In this document: positions 1 through 4,711 of the stretch, piece by piece
How positions within the stretch are numbered: position 1 is the first letter of the stretch
Layout of the letters: each line of letters opens with the position of its first letter
Source: Oxalobacteraceae bacterium
Lineage (GTDB): Bacteria > Pseudomonadota > Gammaproteobacteria > Burkholderiales > Burkholderiaceae_D
Assembly: GCA_947453015.1 (NCBI GenBank)
Contig: CANGFL010000081.1
Coordinates: 1-6,417 of the forward strand
Direction of reading: 5' to 3'
Length of the DNA stretch: 6,417 nucleotides
The notes under the pieces: model-generated
Seen by the model: only the letters and a program-made list of their open reading frames with translations
Databases searched by the model: none
Told to the model about the DNA's origin: nothing
Program-made: the position numbers and the translations under genes

Positions 1-122
1 ACTTGTTTACGGGTAGTGAGTATCAAAAATGCCAGCACAGCGCCCAGTATCACCACCGCAATAATCACCAACCATTGTTTGCGACTGATACCACTGCCTG
101 ATTTATTAAAGTGAGTAGTCAT
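1..122 (-). CDS. RND efflux membrane-fusion (periplasmic adaptor) subunit, CzcB-like, N-terminal 40 residues only
   Basis: This is a partial gene, cut by the left edge of the window. It starts with ATG at 122-120 on the minus strand, two bases after the stop codon of the outer-membrane channel gene, so translation of the two is probably coupled. The visible 40 residues begin MTTHFNKSGSG, followed by a basic/aromatic patch (RKQW, residues 14-17) and one hydrophobic segment at about 18-35, then basic residues. That is an N-terminal membrane anchor of the kind found on adaptor subunits of tripartite RND pumps, which link the inner-membrane pump to the TolC-type channel. None of the diagnostic adaptor domains (barrel-sandwich hybrid, helical hairpin) lies inside the window. 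The assignment therefore rests on the anchor plus the czcI-czcC gene order. It could be another single-pass inner-membrane protein, but the context makes the adaptor by far the likeliest choice. Confidence 0.72.
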   Translation of the reverse strand, partial: MTTHFNKSGSGISRKQWLVIIAVVILGAVLAFLILTTRKQ

Positions 123-124
123 AC

Positions 125-1477
125 TTATTCTTTCGCTGATGATGTTGCCGAGATGCCCTCGACTCCTCCGAGCAAACCTTCGAGATCTGTAATGGCGGTG
201 TATAAAGCGGAGAGTGCTGTCAGGTACTGTGACTTCGCACTAAAGTAGGTACGTTGAGCATCAAGCACTTCTAAAAAACTAAATTTTCCATTTTCAAAAC
301 CTATCGTCGCCGCCTCGTAGGCCCATTTAGCCCCCGGCAGTAAACTTTTTTGCAGTAATTCGGTCTCTTCACGTCGTGCACTGATGCGCTCTAGTATTTG
401 CAAGGCATCGCCATACAGCGTGAGTTTTGTAGCCGCTAATTCATCACGTGCTTTATCTTCACGTTTCAAGGCTTCGAGCAAATTACCTTGATTACGATTA
501 AACACCGGTAGTGGTATGGATAGCCCGACCATGACTTGATCACGCGTGATATCTTCGCGTCGCTTCATTCCTAAAGTAAAAGTAATGTCTGGTACTGCTT
601 TAGTTTGTTCAACCGTGACTAGTGATTTACGTCGCTCTACTTCCTGCTGCGCTCGTTCGAGCACGGGTGAAATAGCCAATCGACGTTGAACCACCTCGCG
701 TGTAGGCAGGTCTGGCATGCGATCAATCTCACCGACGACTTCGGTAAACCGTGGCGATGAATTTCCCCAAAAACTGCTTAAGCGTCGTCGAGCATTCCGC
801 AATTCGCTCTCTGCTTGGGTAAGCGACAGTCGAACGCCTGCTTCAGCCACCCGCGCTTTAATTTCTTCAACGGGCGAGATCTTCCCGGCGGTCACTCGCT
901 TGCCCGCAATGTCCGATGCTCTCATCGCTAACACCAACGTATCGCGCGCTAATGCTGTCTGCTCTTGTGCAGCAACCACCTCAAAAAACGCTGCCATGGT
1001 TGATGCCCGTATTTGCAATTGGCGTGCCGTTAATTCGGATAGCGCAGCACTTTTGTTACGGGTAGCAGCATCCACACGTGCGCCACGCTTGCCGCCCATT
1101 TCAATCGGCACATCTAACTGCGCTGTACTCGTACGTGAAACGCTACGCGTATCTTCTGCGAGATAAACGAATTCAGGATTGGGTCGTAACGAGCCCTGCA
1201 AAATTTGTGCATCAGCCGCTTCGATTTCACGACGAGCAGCCGCCAAATTAGGATTGCGCTCCAAGGCCAATCGTATCGCCGCGTCCATCGTTAAGGCCTG
1301 CGCTGGCTCCGCCAACGCAGCGGTCTCAGCTTGATTCACTAAAGAATCAAGCACTAAAGGCTCTGAGGTTTGAGCCGTCGCTGTTAAAGCGGCACTCAAA
1401 AGCAAATACAAAACCGAATAGCGCATGCGGTGCTGTCGTGTTGGTGAACTACGTTTAATCATGTAATGAATGGACAT
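125..1477 (-). CDS. czcC: TolC-family outer-membrane channel of a heavy-metal RND efflux system (CzcC/CusC-like)
   Basis: This is the outer-membrane channel that completes a tripartite efflux pump and lets metal ions leave the periplasm. I chose the ATG at 1477 (450 residues) over the longer frame starting at 1543 because a clear ribosome binding site, GGAGAG, lies 4-6 bases upstream and a signal peptide follows closely. The peptide has a basic N-region to about residue 19, a hydrophobic stretch YSVLYLLLSAALTA, and cleavage near TATA/Q. There is no lipobox cysteine, so it is not a lipoprotein. Two outer-membrane-efflux repeats are visible. The first starts near residue 66 (AIRLALERNPNLAAARREIE) and includes DVPIEMGGKRGARVDAA at about 122-138. 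The second starts near residue 268 and includes VGLSIPLPVFNRNQGNL at 317-333. The C-terminal end has GFENGKFSFLEVLDAQRTY near 393-411. The glycine-rich and QGN motifs are typical of CzcC/CusC-type proteins. The metal cannot be read from this subunit. Confidence 0.9.
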   Translation of the reverse strand: MSIHYMIKRSSPTRQHRMRYSVLYLLLSAALTATAQTSEPLVLDSLVNQAETAALAEPAQALTMDAAIRLALERNPNLAAARREIEAADAQILQGSLRPNPEFVYLAEDTRSVSRTSTAQLDVPIEMGGKRGARVDAATRNKSAALSELTARQLQIRASTMAAFFEVVAAQEQTALARDTLVLAMRASDIAGKRVTAGKISPVEEIKARVAEAGVRLSLTQAESELRNARRRLSSFWGNSSPRFTEVVGEIDRMPDLPTREVVQRRLAISPVLERAQQEVERRKSLVTVEQTKAVPDITFTLGMKRREDITRDQVMVGLSIPLPVFNRNQGNLLEALKREDKARDELAATKLTLYGDALQILERISARREETELLQKSLLPGAKWAYEAATIGFENGKFSFLEVLDAQRTYFSAKSQYLTALSALYTAITDLEGLLGGVEGISATSSAKE

Positions 1478-1489
1478 CTGACTCTCCAA
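1478..1489 (-). promoter_or_regulatory. Ribosome binding site that decides the czcC start
   Basis: Read on the minus strand, TTGGAGAGTCAG directly precedes the ATG at 1477, with GGAG centred about 8 bases upstream. The earlier in-frame ATG at 1543 would add 22 residues that do not resemble a signal sequence. The next in-frame ATG, at 1462, has no Shine-Dalgarno sequence. Confidence 0.7.
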
Positions 1490-1537
1490 TCGCTGAACTC
1501 GATAGTCAGCTCGGCACGATGCCGTGTACTCATTTTT

Positions 1538-1558
1538 AGTCAACTGAACTGAGTCAAC
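1538..1558 (-). repeat. Short direct repeat TTGACT x2 between czcI and czcC
   Basis: On the minus strand TTGACT occurs twice, at 1557-1552 and 1543-1538, 14 bases apart start to start. Each copy resembles a sigma-70 -35 hexamer. No good -10 hexamer sits at the expected distance, the nearest being weak A-rich sequence. The czcI-czcC gap (1478-1638, 161 bp) is long for a tight operon, so an internal promoter or a regulator site is possible but not shown. Confidence 0.25.
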
Positions 1559-1638
1559 GTAAGGCGCTCACGAAGAATAGCCTTTGCGCTTGAACAATCC
1601 AGCCAACGACTACAAGGGCTGACCAGATAAGAAAGTGA

Positions 1639-2010
1639 TTACGACCAATTAGGTCGTTCAGGAAGATCGTTCGGTGCAGAGGGAGGATGCAAGGTCAACG
1701 AATAACTCACATCAAGCGTCGCTTGAATCGTCATCGCCGAATTCGAATCGGGTAGCAACGCCACAATACAGGCTGCATGACAAAAACTGCAATCGAGATC
1801 ACCACCCGCGCTAGACAAGTTTTGCTGATTAGTTTGCTGATCATCTTGCTCAACAGCTTTGGTGAATGACTTGTGGTGATGTTGGTGCTCGTGATGACCA
1901 AAATGTCGAGCACCCATGCCCTGTTCGTGCTGACAATAGCTCGTCACCGCGGCCCAAGAGGTCTGGAACCCGATCAGTGATATCAGCAAAAAGGCAATCA
2001 GTCGGCGCAT
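1639..2010 (-). CDS. czcI: CzcI-like small periplasmic metal-resistance protein
   Basis: This is a 123-residue secreted protein of the CzcI type, found at the head of czcCBA cobalt-zinc-cadmium efflux operons and thought to have an accessory or regulatory role in the periplasm. The signal peptide is MRRLIAFLLISLIGFQTSWA, with cleavage after SWA at about residue 20. The mature start has a YCQHE motif (Cys26, His28), then HFGHHEHQHHH at 36-46 (seven histidines in eleven residues). Next come a Gln/Asn-rich linker, a cysteine cluster CSFCHAAC at 74-81, and a C-terminus ending in ERPNW. This layout of YCQHE, His cluster, CxxCHxxC and C-terminal RPxW is what I recall from annotated CzcI homologues. 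The His and Cys residues could bind a divalent metal, but that is inferred. No clear Shine-Dalgarno precedes the ATG. The start lies 17 bp after the upstream BKACE stop codon, so it may be translated by coupling. Confidence 0.8.
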   Translation of the reverse strand: MRRLIAFLLISLIGFQTSWAAVTSYCQHEQGMGARHFGHHEHQHHHKSFTKAVEQDDQQTNQQNLSSAGGDLDCSFCHAACIVALLPDSNSAMTIQATLDVSYSLTLHPPSAPNDLPERPNWS

Positions 2011-2027
2011 GCCGTAAGTGTAGCAGG

Positions 2028-2915
2028 TCAGCTGGCGCGCAGCCGCTGGCGCACCTCAGCCGGAGTCGCTAGTGACTTACCCATGGACTCGATCTTGCGC
2101 CGTGCTGCGCGAACCTGATCAATGTTACTGATCGTGTGACCAAAAGGCGCATCTTCCAAACCAACACGCACATGCCCGCCATGCTCAACGGCAGGCTCAA
2201 TCAATGCATCAATTTCAACGCCTAAGCCAGCCACCATCCATGGCGCAGTCGGACATTCCAACGCCAGCAATTCCAAATACGCTTGCATAGCCCACGGCTT
2301 GGGAGGAAAGCCAAACGTAAACTGGCTCGTAAACATTAACCGAAAAATAGGTATCGGTGCGCCGTCATACGCACGGTGGAGGGCCGCCCCCAAACGCATA
2401 AAGCCCGGCTCATAAATCGCATACGACGGTGTAATACCAAAGGTCTGAGCTAACTCGAGCCCATAGCGAACATGGCTCTCAGGATTCGAATACAAGAAGC
2501 CCTCTTTACCCAGGGGTAGTTCGTCATAGTTAGCGATGTGTGTGGATCCCGGATCAACCACCGACCACTCAACCAAACCAGCACGCACTAATTTTTCAAC
2601 GGCAGAAAATCGCTGTGATGCTGTGAGTGGACTCAACGCATCTTGATCACCCAAAAACGGCAAGGTGCCATAGCAAATAACATCCGATTGCGAGCGTATA
2701 CGCTCAATGATAGGTGCGTAGATATCGTAATCATCCCGCTGACGACCCGTGATCGGGTCGTAGCCGTGCAAGTGAATGATGGAGGCGCCCTCAGCTGCGC
2801 AGGCTAATGCCTCATTGACAATTTCGTCTGCCGTCACCGGAATGCCAGGCTGGCGCTGACGCGACCAGGGGCCATTTAACGCCACTTCTAACCAGACGGG
2901 TTGATTGGATACCAT
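2028..2915 (-). CDS. BKACE-family beta-keto acid cleavage enzyme (DUF849; 3-keto-5-aminohexanoate cleavage protein-like)
   Basis: A 295-residue TIM-barrel enzyme of the BKACE family. Members are Zn-dependent and condense a beta-keto acid with acetyl-CoA, giving acetoacetate and a new acyl-CoA. The founding member, Kce, acts in lysine fermentation, but the substrate here is unknown. Visible family marks are EVALNG at 10-15, the metal-binding HLH at 48-50 followed by GYDPITG, and the C-terminal RVGLED at 250-255. Arg250, Glu254 and Asp255 keep the spacing of the Kce residues Arg226, Glu230 (Zn ligand) and Asp231. Differences from the canonical enzymes are HLHGYDP instead of HxHVRDP, and CYGTLPFLGD at 81-90 where many members have a Ser-Thr-Gly-Gly loop. 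This suggests a distinct substrate subgroup. The length is normal. The ATG at 2915 has GGAG six bases or so upstream. The next gene downstream is czcI, 17 bp away on the same strand. Confidence 0.88.
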   Translation of the reverse strand: MVSNQPVWLEVALNGPWSRQRQPGIPVTADEIVNEALACAAEGASIIHLHGYDPITGRQRDDYDIYAPIIERIRSQSDVICYGTLPFLGDQDALSPLTASQRFSAVEKLVRAGLVEWSVVDPGSTHIANYDELPLGKEGFLYSNPESHVRYGLELAQTFGITPSYAIYEPGFMRLGAALHRAYDGAPIPIFRLMFTSQFTFGFPPKPWAMQAYLELLALECPTAPWMVAGLGVEIDALIEPAVEHGGHVRVGLEDAPFGHTISNIDQVRAARRKIESMGKSLATPAEVRQRLRAS

Positions 2916-2975
2916 CGACGTCTCCGTGTTTTTATTGTTCTAAGACCGACAAACTGCGCCGCATAAGTCTAAAGC

Positions 2976-2992
2976 TTGGCACTGTAGCTGCC
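2976..2992 (+). promoter_or_regulatory. Candidate sigma-54 (-24/-12) promoter for the small secreted protein gene
   Basis: TTGGCACTGTAGCTGCC matches the YTGGCAC half of the sigma-54 consensus exactly. The invariant GG (2978-2979) and GC (2990-2991) are offset by the required 12 bases. Mismatches are the G after TGGCAC, the first T of TTGC, and the last base. Predicted initiation is near 3003, about 47 bases before the ATG at 3050. The same stretch contains GGCA/TGCC inverted halves, so it could instead be a protein-binding dyad. Confidence 0.33.
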
Positions 2993-2993
2993 G

Positions 2994-3022
2994 ATTATAC
3001 CGAGTCGATATCGAATAAAAAA
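2994..3022 (-). promoter_or_regulatory. Candidate sigma-70 promoter for the BKACE-czc transcript
   Basis: The minus strand has a perfect TATAAT at 2999-2994. Seventeen bases upstream lies a T-run (TTTTTT, 3022-3017), which matches only the first two bases of a -35 hexamer. Transcription would start near 2987, giving a leader of about 70 bases before the ATG at 2915. The strong -10 and weak -35 suggest an activator-dependent or modest promoter. Confidence 0.45.
3005..3014. repeat. 10-bp perfect palindrome in the divergent promoter region
   Basis: TCGATATCGA is fully self-complementary and sits in the spacer between the proposed minus-strand -10 and -35 elements. It is also just downstream of the plus-strand sigma-54-like element. 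This position suits an operator for a dimeric regulator. A 10-bp palindrome can occur by chance, so this is tentative. Confidence 0.35.
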
Positions 3023-3049
3023 CCTGCTGAAACCTAACGAGGTCCTTGA

Positions 3050-3361
3050 ATGCGTATCTTGATTTCTTTACTGCTTTTGTGTGCCCTGCACCCTGCTCGA
3101 GCGGACGTGCGCAGCATGTGCGTATCGATTTCCAACAACACGGAAGCCTTTGTGGATGAACGCAGAAAAGGCTATACCAAAAATCAAATGAAGGACAATG
3201 CGCGGCAAATCGCCAATCAGCGCCAGTTAGATAAAACCGTTCTGGAATCCTGGTACGCAGAAATTGATTGGATCTTTAAAAATCCCAATCTTCGATTCGG
3301 CTCGGTTAAATCTAAAGATAAACGCTACGAAGAATGTATGAAACAGTATGAAGGTCAGTAA
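3050..3361 (+). CDS. Small secreted two-cysteine protein, unknown function
   Basis: A 103-residue protein that I cannot assign to a named family. The ATG at 3050 has a good Shine-Dalgarno (GAGG, seven bases upstream). The signal peptide is clear: MRILISLLLLCALHPARA, with cleavage after Ala18 (ARA/DV). The mature protein of about 85 residues is strongly charged and predicted mostly helical, with one cysteine near each end (Cys24 and Cys96) that could form a single disulfide in the periplasm. The central part reads ERRKGYTKNQMKDNARQI, followed by SWYAEIDWIFKNPNL. This resembles the general layout of many small periplasmic hypothetical proteins of proteobacteria: Cys, an R-x-x-G turn, a helix, then a late Cys. 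It is divergent from the BKACE gene across a shared 134-bp promoter region and convergent with the adhesin-like gene. Its coding character (signal, RBS, normal composition) makes it a real gene. Confidence 0.75.
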   Translation: MRILISLLLLCALHPARADVRSMCVSISNNTEAFVDERRKGYTKNQMKDNARQIANQRQLDKTVLESWYAEIDWIFKNPNLRFGSVKSKDKRYEECMKQYEGQ

Positions 3362-3390
3362 CTAAGCACCGTCATTACCAAGCCATACTC

Positions 3391-3414
3391 GCTCAGCGCG
3401 GTGGGCGCGAGAGC
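3391..3414. terminator. Hairpin between two convergent genes (weak bidirectional terminator candidate)
   Basis: GCTC (3391-3394) pairs with GAGC (3411-3414) and GCGC (3396-3399) with GCGC (3405-3408), around a GGTGG loop, with a small internal bulge. It lies 30 bases after the stop of the plus-strand gene and over the last codons of the minus-strand gene. Neither side has a proper T-tract, so intrinsic termination is uncertain. Confidence 0.3.
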
Positions 3415-3779
3415 TTAAAGCCGCACAGATAAATAAATAATTTTTCAGTCGGACTATTCGGCAAGGGATACACCGGGTCACCCGGATAGGGATCGTTAAA
3501 CAAGACCTTGCCTTGGAAATATCGTTTTTGATAACGAATGCGCGAGAGCGCTCGCACTCGCTTCTTTTTACAATCCGCTTCCCACACTACTTTATTGGAT
3601 GTTCGAGTTTCTTGACTACGACCATTGAGCATCGTGGTTACGCGCGGTTTGTCGCCCGTAGTTTTGGTAGCCGGATCGACGTAGTAGGAATCTCCTGGAA
3701 GTGTGACGATCAATAGCTTCCACTCGGCATATACCGGGGCTGCTATTGTAATCAGCAACAATAAGAGGAATTTTTTCAT
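3393..3779 (-). CDS. Small secreted protein, surface-adhesin-E-like (Adhesin_E family candidate)
   Basis: A 128-residue exported protein. The signal peptide MKKFLLLLLITIAAPVYA ends with a VYA/EW cleavage site at about residue 18. The mature part starts with EWKLL, then YYVDPATKTTGDKPRVTTM, SNKVVWEADC at 61-70, a basic segment with RALSRIRY, and a C-terminal FIYLCGF. The pattern fits the Adhesin_E (surface-adhesin protein E) family of small beta-rich secreted proteins: Trp early, a Tyr-Val-Asp strand, a mid Asp-Cys and a second Cys near the end. Cys70 and Cys119 probably form the conserved disulfide. Despite the name, most members have no proven adhesin role. The family call is from remembered pattern. 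The ATG at 3779 has only a poor ribosome binding site. It is the natural start because the signal peptide begins there. Its promoter region is shared with the divergent gene at 3906. Confidence 0.65.
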   Translation of the reverse strand: MKKFLLLLLITIAAPVYAEWKLLIVTLPGDSYYVDPATKTTGDKPRVTTMLNGRSQETRTSNKVVWEADCKKKRVRALSRIRYQKRYFQGKVLFNDPYPGDPVYPLPNSPTEKLFIYLCGFKLSRPPR

Positions 3780-3802
3780 CGTTCAGAGGCAAAGAGGCTA
3801 AA

Positions 3803-3812
3803 CGATTAATCG
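3803..3812. repeat. 10-bp perfect palindrome upstream of the adhesin-E-like gene
   Basis: CGATTAATCG is fully self-complementary and lies 24-33 bases upstream of the minus-strand ATG at 3779, inside the 126-bp divergent intergenic region. It may be an operator or chance. No second copy was found in the window. Confidence 0.25.
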
Positions 3813-3843
3813 ACAGCCGTATGGAATTTTAAAGAAAGTAGCT

Positions 3844-3849
3844 TAAAAT
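3844..3849 (+). promoter_or_regulatory. Possible -10 hexamer for the 105-residue protein gene
   Basis: TAAAAT matches the sigma-70 -10 consensus at five of six positions. No convincing -35 hexamer lies 16-18 bases upstream, so this is a weak call. Initiation here would place the stem-loop at 3867-3883 inside the mRNA leader. Confidence 0.22.
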
Positions 3850-3866
3850 CAGGCTCAAGCTATTAC

Positions 3867-3883
3867 CGTTAGCCAGTCTAACG
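3867..3883 (+). other. Leader stem-loop upstream of the 105-residue protein gene
   Basis: CGTTAG and CTAACG form a perfect 6-bp stem around the five-base loop CCAGT. It is followed by ACACCTTTTC and, 11 bases later, by the Shine-Dalgarno sequence AGGGGG at 3895-3900. It may be a leader structure, a weak attenuator, or a DNA dyad bound by a repressor. Confidence 0.35.
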
Positions 3884-3905
3884 ACACCTTTTCTAGGGGG
3901 ATGGC

Positions 3906-4223
3906 ATGGACAAGATCAATTCATACGCCACTATCTATTCGTATTCACCCGACGGCCAGCGCGTCGCTAACCGCAGTATCGGCCCTCAAAATACGAACCG
4001 CAGCGCAGGGTCAGTAGCTGACAAGCCGAAAGAAGCCGCTCCCTTACCGCTACCCGAAAATCAACTAAAACAAGCCTCGGATGCCTCTCAGCAGAAGATG
4101 ATTGAGAAAGTATCCGTTGCCACCACTCGTGTCGAACTTTACTCACCGGCGGCCAGTCTAAAAAATAAACAAATCGATTCCGGTTTTAACAATCTCGGTG
4201 GCACCATCAATTACAAAGCGTAA
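3906..4223 (+). CDS. Hypothetical 105-residue polar protein, no recognised family
   Basis: I do not recognise this protein. A strong ribosome binding site (AGGGGG, five bases before the ATG at 3906) and a dedicated hairpin at its 3' end support it as a real gene. It has no signal peptide, membrane segment, cysteine or tryptophan, so it is probably cytoplasmic. The N-terminus is Tyr/Ser-rich (INSYATIYSYSPDGQRV). Residues about 22-60 are rich in Ser, Asn, Pro, Ala and Lys and look disordered, with PLPLPEN in the middle. A short amphipathic helix is likely at about 53-70 (QLKQASDASQQKMIEK). The tail reads VATTRVELYSPAASLKNKQ, then SGFNNLGGTINYKA. The VELYSPAA stretch could be a conserved short motif, but that is a guess. 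It stands alone: divergent from the adhesin-E-like gene and convergent with the DUF4399 gene. Confidence 0.6.
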   Translation: MDKINSYATIYSYSPDGQRVANRSIGPQNTNRSAGSVADKPKEAAPLPLPENQLKQASDASQQKMIEKVSVATTRVELYSPAASLKNKQIDSGFNNLGGTINYKA

Positions 4224-4249
4224 TTCAGCCCATTGACGCTGAATTACGC
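4218..4249. terminator. Bidirectional stem-loop terminator spanning a stop codon
   Basis: GCGTAATTCAGC (4218-4229) and GCTGAATTACGC (4238-4249) form a perfect 12-bp stem with the eight-base loop CCATTGAC. The left arm contains the last codon and the TAA stop (4221-4223) of the plus-strand gene. The right arm is 19 bases past the stop of the convergent DUF4399 gene. No strong T-tract follows on either strand, so it may act mainly as an mRNA 3'-end stabiliser, with termination from both sides as a likely second role. Confidence 0.6.
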
Positions 4250-4267
4250 CGGATAACTTACAACAGA

Positions 4268-4660
4268 CTACCTTACTTCGATTTCTATCGTCTTACGAAA
4301 CTTAGCGCCATACGAGCGATGCGCTCCATCGGCAAATTGCATCGTTAATTTATGCTTACCGGGTGCGAGCGTGATTTCAGTTTCAGTCTGCCCTTTACCG
4401 AAATGCCGATGTTTATCGTCCATGGGTATTGCTACATTTTCTTCAATGTCAGGTGTGTCGATCAATAGATGATGATGACCCGTACCTGGCGTGACTTCAC
4501 CCGCAGGTGCTACTGACATACCATCGACCGCAAACTTCACCTTGAAAGTGGCGGTTACAGTGGCACCATTTTTAGGCTCAACAAAATCGACCGATTGTGC
4601 AAACGCAGTGCCCGCAAAGCACGTAGCCACTACAAACAAGCTTAGTTTACGAAGATTCAT
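4268..4660 (-). CDS. DUF4399-domain periplasmic protein
   Basis: A 130-residue exported protein of the DUF4399 family, whose function is not known. I chose the ATG at 4660 over the GTG at 4666 because AGGAG lies exactly five bases upstream of the ATG, while it would abut the GTG. The signal peptide is MNLRKLSLFVVATCFAGTAFA, with cleavage before QSVDF. The family marks are all present: FVEPKNGATV at 26-35, DGMSVAPAGEVTPGTGHHHLLID at 46-68, HRHFGKGQTE at 84-93, LAPGKHKLTMQFAD at 98-111 and a final IEIEV strand. It looks like a small immunoglobulin-like beta-sandwich with histidines at 62-64, 84, 86, 103 and 114. These conserved histidines could bind a metal, which is inference only. The gene is 51 bp downstream of fhs on the same strand with no terminator visible between, so the two are probably cotranscribed, although no functional link to folate metabolism is evident. 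Confidence 0.85.
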   Translation of the reverse strand: MNLRKLSLFVVATCFAGTAFAQSVDFVEPKNGATVTATFKVKFAVDGMSVAPAGEVTPGTGHHHLLIDTPDIEENVAIPMDDKHRHFGKGQTETEITLAPGKHKLTMQFADGAHRSYGAKFRKTIEIEVR

Positions 4661-4675
4661 GCTCACTCCTGATTA

Positions 4676-4698
4676 ATGATGAATGGTGGATGATGAAT
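4676..4698 (-). repeat. 9-bp direct repeat between fhs and the DUF4399 gene
   Basis: ATGATGAAT occurs at 4676-4684 and again at 4690-4698 (14 bases apart), covering about half of the 51-bp gap between the two minus-strand genes. It is close to the DUF4399 Shine-Dalgarno. It may bind a regulator or may be slippage-type low-complexity sequence. Confidence 0.3.
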
Positions 4699-4711
4699 AT
4701 AAGGACATCGC

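Noticed and set aside
717..1166. 149-codon open frame on the plus strand
   Set aside because: It lies entirely antisense to the well-supported czcC gene, its product has no recognisable domain or signal, and no ribosome binding site was apparent.
1478..1543. N-terminal extension of the channel protein by 22 residues
   Set aside because: The extra residues do not look like part of a signal peptide, and the internal ATG at 1477 has a strong Shine-Dalgarno sequence.
1579..1620. Possible hairpin AGCCTTTG / CAAGGGCT after czcI
   Set aside because: The stem needs a G-U pair on one strand and has a mismatch on the transcribed (minus-sense) strand, with a 26-base loop and no T-tract, so it is not a convincing terminator.
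1731..1913. Minus-strand 60-codon frame inside czcI
   Set aside because: It overlaps the czcI frame, and its peptide is an out-of-frame reading of the His-rich region with no independent support.
2031..2052. GCTGGCGC direct repeat, 14 bases apart
   Set aside because: It falls in the 3' end of the BKACE coding sequence and is explained by arginine-rich codons (RQRLRAS); no regulatory reading is needed.
1866..2072. Plus-strand 68-codon frame across the czcI-BKACE junction
   Set aside because: It is antisense to two well-supported genes, has no domain, and has a composition typical of a shadow frame.
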